NCBI RefSeq assembly: GCF_003860135.1
Contig: NZ_RQYN01000009.1
Location: 1-64,000 of the forward strand
Source of the DNA: Tannerella forsythia
GTDB lineage: Bacteria > Bacteroidota > Bacteroidia > Bacteroidales > Tannerellaceae
Direction: 5' to 3'
Length of the DNA: 64,000 bases
Positions 7,303 through 15,955 of the stretch are shown here, piece by piece (positions within the stretch are counted from its first letter, which is position 1; each line of letters begins with the position of its first letter). The notes beneath the pieces are model-generated. The model did no database searches. It worked only from the letters and a program-made list of their open reading frames with translations, and had not been told where the DNA came from. A program made the translations under genes and the position numbers.

Positions 7303-8712
7303 ATGAAAAAAATTACAACACGCCAATGGATCAGTTTCGGTATCTGGGCCACCCTCTACACACTGTTCTGCATCTGGATGGAAAACTGGTGGATGCTCTT
7401 CGGTCTGATTGTACTGGTCGATATCTTCCTCACGAAATTCATCCCATGGGGCGCATGGAAACGCTCGAAGAATAAGAGGGTGCGCGAAACGCTTGAATGG
7501 ATCGACGATATTGTGTTCGCGCTCGTAGCGGTCTACCTGATTAATTTGTTTGTCTTTCAGAATTACCAAATCCCGACCCCCTCGCTCGAAAAGACATTAT
7601 TGGTAGGAGATTACTTGTTCGTCAGTAAGCTAAGCTATGGGCCGCGTGTACCGAACACCCCGATTTCGTTCCCACTCGTACAAAATACCTTCCCGATACT
7701 GAACTGCAAGTCGTACCTCGACTGGCCGCGATGGGGGTATAAACGTGTAAAAGGCTTCGGACAAGTGAAACGCAACGATATCGTCGTGTTTAACTTCCCC
7801 GCCGGCGATACGGTGGCGCTCAAATGGCAAAATCCCGACTATTACTGGCTGGTAAACGAGGCCGGACGGGAAGCGGTACACACGAATAAAGATTACTATG
7901 GCGACATCATCTATCGTCCCGTAGATAAACGAGAAAATTACGTAAAACGTTGTGTCGGAATGCCGGGCGACTCACTCGCAATCCGTAACAATGCACTGTA
8001 CATTAACGGAGAAAAACAGAAAGACCCGGCCCGGATGCAGCTCTGCTACTTTGTCGAAACAGACGGAGCGATGCTCACCGAAGAGCAGTTCCGCAAGATG
8101 GATATCAGCAAGAGTGACCGCAAATTCGTTTCCGTCCCGACATCGGACGAAGAAAAGTTCTATTACGAATATCTGCCGTTTCTCGGCTTCACTTCGACGG
8201 ACGGACGATACAACCCGATCTATCGCCTGCCGCTGACGCAGGAGGCGCTGGAGATTATGAAGAAAATCCGGTCGGTGAAGCAGATTAAAGTAGAGCCCGA
8301 ACAACTGGGAGGTACGACTTATCCCGCCGGTTACCGCACAGGGTGGACGCGCGACAATTACGGCCCCATCTGGATTCCGAAGAAAGGCGCGACGATCGAG
8401 CTGAACGAGCGCAACCTCGCGCTCTACAGCCGTTGCATCGGCAGTTATGAAGAGAATACATTGGACGTACGGGGCGGCCAGGTATTCATTAACGGACAGC
8501 CGGTTACGACCTATACGTTCAAATACGACTACTACTGGATGATGGGCGACAATCGGCACAACAGCGCCGACAGCCGTTCGTGGGGCTTCGTGCCCGAAGA
8601 TCATATCGTCGGGAAGCCGATCCTCATCTGGCTCTCGCTCGATAAAGATCGCAGCCTCTTCAATGGCGGCATCCGCTGGAGCCGGATGTTCCGTACGGTA
8701 CGCGCCGACTGA
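7303..8712 (+). CDS. lepB: Signal peptidase I (S26 family), catalytic form
   Basis: This inner-membrane protease cleaves signal peptides from exported precursors with a Ser/Lys dyad. The 469-residue protein has N-terminal membrane segments (about 10-45 and 67-86). Box B is QIPTPSLEKTLLVGD with the likely nucleophile Ser94. Box D is YVKRCVGMPGDSL with the general-base Lys215, and box E is YWMMGDNRHNSADSR. It is much longer than the roughly 324-residue E. coli enzyme because of insertions between the boxes (about 105-210 and 235-375), as seen in Bacteroidales. It lies between dapB and a second S26 homologue. Confidence 0.95.
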   Translation: MKKITTRQWISFGIWATLYTLFCIWMENWWMLFGLIVLVDIFLTKFIPWGAWKRSKNKRVRETLEWIDDIVFALVAVYLINLFVFQNYQIPTPSLEKTLLVGDYLFVSKLSYGPRVPNTPISFPLVQNTFPILNCKSYLDWPRWGYKRVKGFGQVKRNDIVVFNFPAGDTVALKWQNPDYYWLVNEAGREAVHTNKDYYGDIIYRPVDKRENYVKRCVGMPGDSLAIRNNALYINGEKQKDPARMQLCYFVETDGAMLTEEQFRKMDISKSDRKFVSVPTSDEEKFYYEYLPFLGFTSTDGRYNPIYRLPLTQEALEIMKKIRSVKQIKVEPEQLGGTTYPAGYRTGWTRDNYGPIWIPKKGATIELNERNLALYSRCIGSYEENTLDVRGGQVFINGQPVTTYTFKYDYYWMMGDNRHNSADSRSWGFVPEDHIVGKPILIWLSLDKDRSLFNGGIRWSRMFRTVRAD

Positions 8713-8736
8713 TCCAAAACGCTGCACGTTGAAACA

Positions 8737-9579
8737 ATGGCACGCCGGCTGATACGATACTTGACAGGCTTAGTGATCGCCGCCCTGATCGCATTAGGGC
8801 TGCATCTCTTCTGCGTCGGATCGTACAGCATCTCGACCCGTTCGATGAGCGACGTGCTACAAGAAGGCGACCGGGTGCTGGTGAATAAAATCCGCACCGC
8901 CTCGAACCCCGGACGCGGCCGGATCGTCCTGTTCAGAGGTCATCGGACACAAGGCCGTCAAGCGCCTCTCTTCTTGAGTCGCTGCGTGGGGATGCCGGGC
9001 GACACCGTCATCGTCGGCGAAGACGGCTTTCGCATCGCCGGACGTCTGTACCCGAATCTTCCGACAGCCGAAAATATGTTTCGCATCCGCAAAAATATCA
9101 AGGAACCGTTGATGGAATTGATGCGCGATCTGAACATCCCCTACCGTAGTGCCGGAGAAGATTCGCTAAGCCTGACCTTTCGCCTGACAAGCCGCGAAGA
9201 ACTTCTTCTTCGTGACAAACTCCCGCAGTTGCCGGATATCGAATGGCTTCCCGGCGAGCGTCGCCGCCACACGTTCGTGATTCCGGGCAAAGACCTCCTT
9301 TACCGAATCGATTCGATTTCCCTGCTCATGTGTCGTGAGGCCATCCTCGCAGAATACGGTAACCGGGTATCGATTCGGAATGGAGAGCTTTATGTAGACG
9401 GGAAATATACCCGTTACCTCTTCTTCCGAAAGAACTACTATTGGATGTTATCGGATAATGAAGCTGAGGCGGTCGATTCGCGACACTTCGGGCTGATTCC
9501 GGAAACCCGAATCGAGGGCAACGTATGGTTCCGCTGGTACAGCAACGACCGGAAGCGCCTGTTTAAACGCATCGAATAA
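8737..9579 (+). CDS. Second S26 signal-peptidase homologue lacking the catalytic lysine
   Basis: This 280-residue paralogue follows lepB directly. It has one N-terminal membrane segment (about 7-27), a box B with Ser36 in ISTRSMSDVLQEGDRVLV, and a box D reading FLSRCVGMPGDTV. The residue aligned with the catalytic lysine is Ser81 (codon agt, with cgc tgc gtg following). Box E is also weakened: YWMLSDNEAEAVDSRHFG, with serine for glycine in the usual GDN. The fold seems preserved, but a standard Ser/Lys dyad is not possible. It may be a non-catalytic partner of LepB, a protease using another base, or a decaying copy. The intact 280-codon frame argues against decay. Confidence 0.85.
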   Translation: MARRLIRYLTGLVIAALIALGLHLFCVGSYSISTRSMSDVLQEGDRVLVNKIRTASNPGRGRIVLFRGHRTQGRQAPLFLSRCVGMPGDTVIVGEDGFRIAGRLYPNLPTAENMFRIRKNIKEPLMELMRDLNIPYRSAGEDSLSLTFRLTSREELLLRDKLPQLPDIEWLPGERRRHTFVIPGKDLLYRIDSISLLMCREAILAEYGNRVSIRNGELYVDGKYTRYLFFRKNYYWMLSDNEAEAVDSRHFGLIPETRIEGNVWFRWYSNDRKRLFKRIE

Positions 9580-9582
9580 GCG

Positions 9583-10257
9583 ATGAGCGCCGTCTGCCTT
9601 TCCACCGCCTATTTGGCGCCTGTCAGCTACTATTGCAAACTGTATGCCTTCGATACCGTACGACTCGAAGCCTGCGAGAACTACCAGAAGCAGACCTACC
9701 GCAACCGCTGCCGGATCGCTACGGCCAACGGCATCCAAGAGTTGACCGTACCCGTCGAAAAATCGCCGACACCGAAAATCCTGACACGCGATGTCCGTAT
9801 CTCCGACCATGGGAACTGGCGCCATCTGCATTGGAACGCATTCGTCTCCGCCTATAACATGAGTCCTTTCTTCGAATATTATGCCGACGACTTCGCACCG
9901 TTTTACGAGAAGAAGTACACTTTTCTGATCGATTATAACGAGGCCTTGCAACACCTCATCTGCGACCTGATCGACCTGCGACCGCAAATCATCCGTACCG
10001 AAACGTACGAGACCAATCTCCCGAACGATTTCCGAAATGCCTTCCATCCGCGCCATCCGCACGACGATCCTTCTTTTCACCCTCAATCCTACTATCAGGT
10101 GTTCCGCGAAAAATACGGGTTCCTGCCCGACCTGAGCATCGTAGACCTGCTGTTTAACATGGGGCCCGAAGCGCTGCCGGTGCTCAGCGACTCATGCCGG
10201 CAGACCGATAATGCAGATCGGCCACTCTCTCCCCAAAAACAAGCGGCTTCCCGTTGA
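9583..10257 (+). CDS. WbqC family protein
   Basis: This 224-residue protein resembles the WbqC family, whose members are found in polysaccharide-biosynthesis loci and elsewhere. Family-like features are the opening STAYLAPVSYYCKLYAFD, the central NYQKQTYRNRCRIATANGIQELTVPVEK block, and the HWNAFVSAYNMSPFFEYYADDF segment. It begins three bases after the stop of the second signal-peptidase gene and ends the operon. It converges on porN across the 41-bp repeat array. The biochemical activity is not established for the family. Confidence 0.88.
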   Translation: MSAVCLSTAYLAPVSYYCKLYAFDTVRLEACENYQKQTYRNRCRIATANGIQELTVPVEKSPTPKILTRDVRISDHGNWRHLHWNAFVSAYNMSPFFEYYADDFAPFYEKKYTFLIDYNEALQHLICDLIDLRPQIIRTETYETNLPNDFRNAFHPRHPHDDPSFHPQSYYQVFREKYGFLPDLSIVDLLFNMGPEALPVLSDSCRQTDNADRPLSPQKQAASR

Positions 10258-10272
10258 ATTGACCGGAGAAAA

Positions 10273-10570
10273 GTTAAAATTCCTGAACGGATTTATTAGC
10301 CGCGTCGATGATTGGTTAAAATTCCTTTCGGAATTTATTCGGCACAAATTGCTTCGTTAAAATTCCTGAACGGATTTATCTCCTGCAAATTGAGTCGTTA
10401 AAATTCCTGAAGGGATTTATTTCCCGCAAACTGGGTGGTTAAAATTCCTGAAGAGATTTATCTCCCACAAATTGGGTGTAATAAATCACAGTTGTGATTT
10501 ATCTCCCGCAAATTGGGTGTAATAAATCACAGTTGTGATTTATCTCCCACAAATTGGGTGTAATAAATCT
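10273..10570. repeat. 41-bp hairpin tandem array between wbqC and porN
   Basis: Seven units and a partial eighth start at 10273, 10315, 10356, 10397, 10438, 10479, 10520 and 10561, with a 41-bp period (the first is 42). Each unit has a short inverted repeat and a linker like TCTCCCGCAAATTGGGTG. The arms differ between units but stay complementary. AAATTCC/GGAATTT is perfect in unit 2 and AAATCAC/GTGATTT in units 6 and 7; other units have one or two mismatches or G-U pairs. The array fills the gap between convergent genes, so it could end transcription from either side. There are no unique spacers, so it is not CRISPR. Confidence 0.9.
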
Positions 10571-10596
10571 GCGTGCGGAAAGATGAAGAGGATGCC

Positions 10597-11709
10597 TTAT
10601 CTTCTTCGCCGCACGCTGCGTGTTGCAGCCGGCTTTTCTGCTTTTGTCTTAGGCGCTTTGGCCACCTTTTGCTTCGGTGCTGCTTTTGCCTTTTTCGTCT
10701 CTTTTTCTTTCTCGTTGGTCGCTTTTTCCTTTACAGACGACCGACGTCCTGCTTTTCCGGCTTTCTTCTTACCGGTTGCCGCCTTTGCCTGCGTGGTCGT
10801 ATCGGGTTGAAACCACAACGCTTTGTTGAACGCGACCAGCTCGCCCTCGATTTTCTTTTGCTCGCGTTCCAGCGAGTCGGGCGTAGGACAATAAGCCTGC
10901 AACGGAATATTCAGCAGATTCTCGGTCTTGATAATCTTGCCGTCGAACATGCGGCGACGGAAATAATCGTCGATCGTAAACGTCTTCGCGTTGTTTGTGT
11001 TCGACGTCATGATATACGTGTTCGATACGTAAGGACGGACATCTTCGTAAACGACCCAGAACATCGGCGAACGCTCCGTACCCATATCGCCTTCGTAGAA
11101 GATAATCGGACTGATGGCCAATGTCTTTACATCGTACAGAGAATTATTCTGATCAAAATACCATGCTTCTTTCACGTAGAAAGCTTTGACTTCGCCCGAA
11201 GGAACGTCGCTTTCGTTGATGACGAAACGCTGCCGCCCATCCCGCCCGGGCACCGTCTCATACATGATCGAGAAACGGTCGAGAACGGATTTGAAATCGA
11301 CGAGATGATCTTCGTCGAACGCTTCGTAACCGTCCAGATATTCATAAGCTTTCAGCTTTCCCTCGCTCACCAGTTGGAATATCGTAGAGAAGAGATTCAT
11401 CGAACCGTTCCTCGGATTCACCGGATAATAGAGGGGGGCATTTTTCTCTTCCAGCATGTTCAGCTCGCGGTATATCACACGCATCCATCGCGCGTTGCCG
11501 ATATTCTGCGTCAGTTGCTCGTTAAGATGCTGCGCACGTACGGTAAGCTCCGGCAAGCCACTTTCGTTCTGGTTTTGCCGGTTACGATCGCCGCCCCGGC
11601 TCATCTGCGGTGTACGACGCGTATTGCCCCCATCCTGCGCTTGCAGCATGACGCCCGACAAGAGCGTCAGCACACTTATTATAACCGTAAAAAAAACAAT
11701 CCGTTTCAT
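10597..11709 (-). CDS. porN: Type IX secretion protein PorN/GldN
   Basis: PorN/GldN is a periplasmic protein that associates with the PorK lipoprotein rings of the T9SS. The 370-residue protein has a signal peptide (cleavage near VMLQAQ) and the family core with ARWMRVIYRELNMLEEKNAPLYYP and NLFSTIFQLVSEGKLKAYEYLDGYEAF. The last 65 or so residues are a low-complexity tail very rich in Lys, Ala and Arg, ending RSVRRRR. It is the last gene of the porPKLMN cluster, and the order supports the identification. Confidence 0.95.
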   Translation of the reverse strand: MKRIVFFTVIISVLTLLSGVMLQAQDGGNTRRTPQMSRGGDRNRQNQNESGLPELTVRAQHLNEQLTQNIGNARWMRVIYRELNMLEEKNAPLYYPVNPRNGSMNLFSTIFQLVSEGKLKAYEYLDGYEAFDEDHLVDFKSVLDRFSIMYETVPGRDGRQRFVINESDVPSGEVKAFYVKEAWYFDQNNSLYDVKTLAISPIIFYEGDMGTERSPMFWVVYEDVRPYVSNTYIMTSNTNNAKTFTIDDYFRRRMFDGKIIKTENLLNIPLQAYCPTPDSLEREQKKIEGELVAFNKALWFQPDTTTQAKAATGKKKAGKAGRRSSVKEKATNEKEKETKKAKAAPKQKVAKAPKTKAEKPAATRSVRRRR

Positions 11710-11739
11710 CTCTTATCTTTACTTGTTATGCTCTACAAT

Positions 11740-13305
11740 TTATTGAATGATTACATCGAAAACGACCGGGTCTTGCTCCACTCCCTCGGGAGTAACGGAA
11801 ACCGACTTGATATAAAACTGTTTTCCGCGTTGCAGATTGCGGATATAGCTCTTTTGTCGGTCGGTAAACGAGTTGTTCTGCGATACCTCGATCAGCGAGT
11901 TCCCCATCGAATCGGAATATGTCAATGTAAAATTCTTCACCCGGCATTCGATGTCGAGGATGCCGTCGTCGATAGCCGACATGATACCGGTCGCTTCGAC
12001 GAGGGCACGTTTCGAAATACGGCCTCCGGTAAACTTCTTCGTCACTCCGTTGGCGTCCGTATATAAAATGTACGGTTGCGCCTTGGGCAACTGACGCACC
12101 TTGAACGGATAATCACCGATCTTGGTCTGCACGCCTCCGATACGGGCCGTTACGGAAATCACGGCTTCCTTGGCATTCATATTCGGAACGGCATATCTTT
12201 TCCCGTTCTCCGTACGGATCTGTCCGTTCGTCATCGTGGCTGTCACATCGCCGCTGGCCACGCCGGGTACGGCAATATCGATCTCGTTCTCGCGCACACG
12301 TCCGGCATACAGCACACGCATCAGCGCCGATGCTACCGTCGCACTTTTGGCCGATACGGAATATTCGCTGTCGAAGTAGTACGGATCTTTGCCCGGCACC
12401 TTCAGATAACCCTGAATAGGGAATGTTCCGGTCGAACCCGTTCCGACCGTATAGATGCCTTCGTAGTCGCTCACCTCTTTTTCACTCCCTCTGGGGCCGA
12501 TAAAAAGCTGCGGACGTTGCGTCGAATCGACAGCTGACAGTACGATATTCGCCTGATAAGGAGTTCCGCTCATCACGATCTGACTCTTGGGAACGACTTG
12601 CGCTACGATCTTATTCACGCGGTAATCGCCCACATCGACACTTTTCGCAATATCTGCCAACACTTCGCCTTCTACATAACGAATATCATTTTGATATTTC
12701 GTCAAGATCGTAACGGCAGCTGCCACAGGAATATTTTCAAACATAATCGACTCCCACGAACGAATTTCTACTCCCGTCTTAGACGGCACCTTCGTGTTCA
12801 GTGCACGCTGCAACATATTGCGCAAATCGGGATCGTCGACTAAGGCGACCACATTCGCACGATACGTTTCCAAGCGCTCTCTCAACTTTTTCCCTTCCCC
12901 GACAATAGGCGCCGTCATCACTTCCGACGAGGCATCCATGTTCTCCTTATTCTCAATCTCATTGACATCGCCTTCTTTTCCGTCGGCTTCCTGTACAATC
13001 CTGATTTTAAGATTCTGTAAGTAGTCGACCAGTTCGTCCGATTGTCGTTTGACATCGATCGCCTTACGGTACCATTCTCCCACTTTCGTAGGATTTTCCG
13101 CATTGGCAGCCTCCATGGTTTCCAACGCTTTTTTGTTCCGTACAGACGCTATCGTAGCGGATTCACGCAGTCCTCTTTCCACCAAATCAAATCCGTTCAG
13201 TACCTCCGATGAATAATTTAATGCCATCATGGCGATGAACACCAAATACATCAGGTTGATCATTTTCTGACGCGGTGAATTGGGATTATTTGCTATTCCT
13301 GCCAT
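11740..13305 (-). CDS. porM: Type IX secretion protein PorM/GldM
   Basis: GldM/PorM is anchored in the inner membrane by one N-terminal helix and spans the periplasm as a dimer. It links the PorL motor to the PorKN ring. The 521-residue protein opens with the family signature AGIANNPNSPRQKMINLMYLVFIAMMALN (helix about residues 17-35), then long helical and beta domains. It lies 30 nt upstream of porN and downstream of porL, as in other T9SS clusters. Confidence 0.96.
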   Translation of the reverse strand: MAGIANNPNSPRQKMINLMYLVFIAMMALNYSSEVLNGFDLVERGLRESATIASVRNKKALETMEAANAENPTKVGEWYRKAIDVKRQSDELVDYLQNLKIRIVQEADGKEGDVNEIENKENMDASSEVMTAPIVGEGKKLRERLETYRANVVALVDDPDLRNMLQRALNTKVPSKTGVEIRSWESIMFENIPVAAAVTILTKYQNDIRYVEGEVLADIAKSVDVGDYRVNKIVAQVVPKSQIVMSGTPYQANIVLSAVDSTQRPQLFIGPRGSEKEVSDYEGIYTVGTGSTGTFPIQGYLKVPGKDPYYFDSEYSVSAKSATVASALMRVLYAGRVRENEIDIAVPGVASGDVTATMTNGQIRTENGKRYAVPNMNAKEAVISVTARIGGVQTKIGDYPFKVRQLPKAQPYILYTDANGVTKKFTGGRISKRALVEATGIMSAIDDGILDIECRVKNFTLTYSDSMGNSLIEVSQNNSFTDRQKSYIRNLQRGKQFYIKSVSVTPEGVEQDPVVFDVIIQ

Positions 13306-13361
13306 TTAATCATTCTTATCAATGGTTATATCGTTGTTCAAATCAATCAACATTTCGTTAT

Positions 13362-14450
13362 TTATCGCTGATTGGGATAAGGAGGTTGTTGCGCGTAGCC
13401 TTGCGGCGGATAACCACCCTGATACGGCGGTTGCTGAGGCGGATACATCGTCGCTCCGCCCGGCATATTAACCGTCATGGCTTGTAACAGACGTCCGTAA
13501 ACCTGATTCAGCTGTGCCAAGAGCTGTGCCATCCGTTCGTTCTCGTTACGGAAAGCCGTGCTGTCCATCACGGAATTGTCGTACATGTCGCGGATACGGC
13601 TCAATCCCGCGTTGATCTGCTGGATCGTATCCATCTGCGAGCGCAGACCGCTCAAATGCACGGAATAAAATTCGTTTAATCCCGAAAGACTCTGGTTCAA
13701 CTGCTCCATCTGCTGCACATATCCGATGGTCTGTTTTTCCGAATGTTCATTCTTCGATCCGGCAATCATCTCGCACGAATGAACGAGCGAGTCGGAGACT
13801 TCACTCAACGAATTCGTCACGACATTGAAACGTTCCAGATTGGCTGTAACACTCGATATTTGTTCGATATAGGTCTTTGTCGCATCCGTCAGATCGGCCA
13901 TACGGGAAATCTGCTCGGCCGCATCGCCCAATTTCTGGATGCTGTTGGCCAAGTTCTTCGTATCTTCTTCCGATACATTCAATCCCATCGCCGCCATACC
14001 GAGTTCGGCATTCTGAGCCGCCGCACGGGCATTCCCCGTCAGCGCACCGCCACCGGACTGAGCCCCGGACAAATCACCTAACACAATGGTTCCGCCTCCC
14101 AAGTGTCCTCCACTACCTCCGATGATCACCTGCCCTTCACCGTTCCCGGCACCTCCGCTACTGAAGTCAGGGCGGTCTAACGGATTCTTCGACTTCAAGA
14201 CCGGAAAGACTTCTTCCCAATGATATTCGTTGGCAGGACGCTCAAAACCGGACACAAAGAATACAATGGCTTCAACAATCATCGCCACCGTAAGTATTTC
14301 GTTGCCATATTGCAAGTGCAGAATCTTGAACAACGCCCCGATGATCACAATCGAAGCTCCCCAGCTATACACGAAATTCAGTGTCCGCTTTCCGTTCTCG
14401 GACGAAAGAAACATTTCGATCCGGTTCTTATATCTTCTATATTTTCCCAT
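13362..14450 (-). CDS. porL: Type IX secretion motor protein PorL/GldL
   Basis: PorL/GldL forms the proton-driven inner-membrane motor with PorM. The 362-residue protein has two membrane helices near its N-terminus. The first contains lysine (GASIVIIGALFKILHLQYG). The second contains glutamate (TVAMIVEAIVFFVSGFE), the acidic residue thought to carry protons. A Gly-rich stretch (about 90-130) leads to a long coiled-coil-like cytoplasmic region (150-330) and a Pro/Gln/Tyr-rich tail. It lies between porK and porM. Confidence 0.95.
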   Translation of the reverse strand: MGKYRRYKNRIEMFLSSENGKRTLNFVYSWGASIVIIGALFKILHLQYGNEILTVAMIVEAIVFFVSGFERPANEYHWEEVFPVLKSKNPLDRPDFSSGGAGNGEGQVIIGGSGGHLGGGTIVLGDLSGAQSGGGALTGNARAAAQNAELGMAAMGLNVSEEDTKNLANSIQKLGDAAEQISRMADLTDATKTYIEQISSVTANLERFNVVTNSLSEVSDSLVHSCEMIAGSKNEHSEKQTIGYVQQMEQLNQSLSGLNEFYSVHLSGLRSQMDTIQQINAGLSRIRDMYDNSVMDSTAFRNENERMAQLLAQLNQVYGRLLQAMTVNMPGGATMYPPQQPPYQGGYPPQGYAQQPPYPNQR

Positions 14451-14482
14451 AATTCTTTCTGATGTATTGTTGTCGTTGGAGT

Positions 14483-15925
14483 TTATTTCTTTTTGTTTTT
14501 CCCTTTCGCGTTAGAGAATCCGATTTGCGTACGCACACAGCGGAAGCCGATGTAGGAGCGTGTTTCATTTTGATATTCGAAGGTACGCCGGTCGGAGCGG
14601 ATAAATTGAGCCACATCTTTCCATGAGCCGCCCCGCACTACTTTCTTTTTCATCGCATACGGGTCTTCTTTCGCCGCGTTATAGTGAAGATCGGGATTAA
14701 GGTCGCTCGTCTGGTTCTGTCCCGATTCGGTATAAACGGACGAAGTCCATTCGGCCACGTTTCCGGCCATATCATACAATCCGAACTCATTCGGCGCAAA
14801 CGTTGCCACACGCGAGGTAATAAGGTGACCGTCTTCCGTATAATTTCCGTCTCCGGGTTTGAAGTTGGCCATGAAACAGCCTTTTCCATTCTGGAGTTCA
14901 TTCGTCGACCACGGATATTTGTTTTCGTTTTTGCCCGCGCGGGCTGCATATTCCCATTCGCCCTCCGTAGGTAAACGGAACGGTTCAATCACTTGTCCGG
15001 GTGGCAAGTTGGCCGATTTCTTGTAATATTCGGTTCGCCACACACAGAAAGCATTCGCCTGCTCCCACGAGACACCGACTACCGGATAATCATCGTAGCC
15101 CGGATGTGTAAAATACATTTTCAGATACGGTTCGTTGTAAGCGTTTTTGAAATCGTTCACCCAGCTCGTTTCATCAGGGTAGATATTGATAATATGTGTA
15201 TGCAGGAAATCAAACAGACTGCTTAACGGACGTGTGATCGTTTGATTAACAGGGCGTCCATCCGTATCGAGGTAGGCCGTATCTTTCGAAATCATAACGA
15301 CGGCATTGGGATCCGGTTCGATATCGGTATTACGTTCGCGCTCGGCCGGATCGAGACGGTTACGGCGCAAAGCGGCAGTGGTATAGTCGAACCATTCGTA
15401 TTTATAATTCATCTGTCGTCCGTCGAGACCGCGTTCACCCGTCACGGGATGAGTATAGAACACACTTTCGATAGCACGCTGCTCGTCTTCGTTGGCACGT
15501 TTCCAAGGAATGGGACGGGTCCAGTCGAGATGCGGAGTGACCGGCTCCCCGTATTTGTCTTCCGTAATCATAAACAGCTCGTTGCCACCGTATGCAGGGT
15601 CGGCCAGACGGGTACGAATGATCGAGTCACGCACCCAATAAACGAACTGTCGGTATTTCGCATTCGTAATTTCCGTCTCATCCATCCAGAATGCTTCGAA
15701 GGAAACTCCTTTCGTTTCGGCATCGAAGCCCCAGAGGCTATCCTTATCCGATGGCCCCATCTCGAAGGAACCTCTTTTAATCAAGACCATCCCGTAAGGA
15801 TTCGGCTCGTTGAACGAAGCCATCTTGACGCCAACCAATTCGCCGCCGTCGCCGGAAAGCAATTTTCCGCACGAGGTCGTCAGCAACATCATGGCGATCG
15901 ATATGAATGCTAATTTCTTCATCAT
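14483..15925 (-). CDS. porK: Type IX secretion lipoprotein PorK/GldK
   Basis: PorK/GldK is an outer-membrane lipoprotein that builds the periplasmic ring of the T9SS with PorN. The 480-residue protein has a signal sequence ending in the lipobox LLTTSC. It then has a formylglycine-generating-enzyme-like (FGE/SUMF1) fold: GMVLIKRGSFEMGPSD, EAFWMDETEITNAKYRQFV, YPVVGVSWEQANAFCVWR, FRLPTEGEWEYAARAG, EFGLYDMAGNVAEWTSS, VVRGGSW and SYIGFRCVR. In this family the fold is structural, not enzymatic. It follows porP and precedes porL. Confidence 0.95.
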   Translation of the reverse strand: MMKKLAFISIAMMLLTTSCGKLLSGDGGELVGVKMASFNEPNPYGMVLIKRGSFEMGPSDKDSLWGFDAETKGVSFEAFWMDETEITNAKYRQFVYWVRDSIIRTRLADPAYGGNELFMITEDKYGEPVTPHLDWTRPIPWKRANEDEQRAIESVFYTHPVTGERGLDGRQMNYKYEWFDYTTAALRRNRLDPAERERNTDIEPDPNAVVMISKDTAYLDTDGRPVNQTITRPLSSLFDFLHTHIINIYPDETSWVNDFKNAYNEPYLKMYFTHPGYDDYPVVGVSWEQANAFCVWRTEYYKKSANLPPGQVIEPFRLPTEGEWEYAARAGKNENKYPWSTNELQNGKGCFMANFKPGDGNYTEDGHLITSRVATFAPNEFGLYDMAGNVAEWTSSVYTESGQNQTSDLNPDLHYNAAKEDPYAMKKKVVRGGSWKDVAQFIRSDRRTFEYQNETRSYIGFRCVRTQIGFSNAKGKNKKK

Positions 15926-15955
15926 CTTCCTGATTGTCTATTGTCTGTTCTTATC

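Noticed and set aside
10273-10570. CRISPR array
   Set aside because: Units follow each other without unique spacers, the 41-bp period includes the whole sequence, and no cas genes are present.
10573-12066. Plus-strand open frame of 497 codons opposite porN and porM
   Set aside because: It runs antisense across two well-identified T9SS genes and has a Cys/Phe/Arg-biased composition typical of shadow frames.
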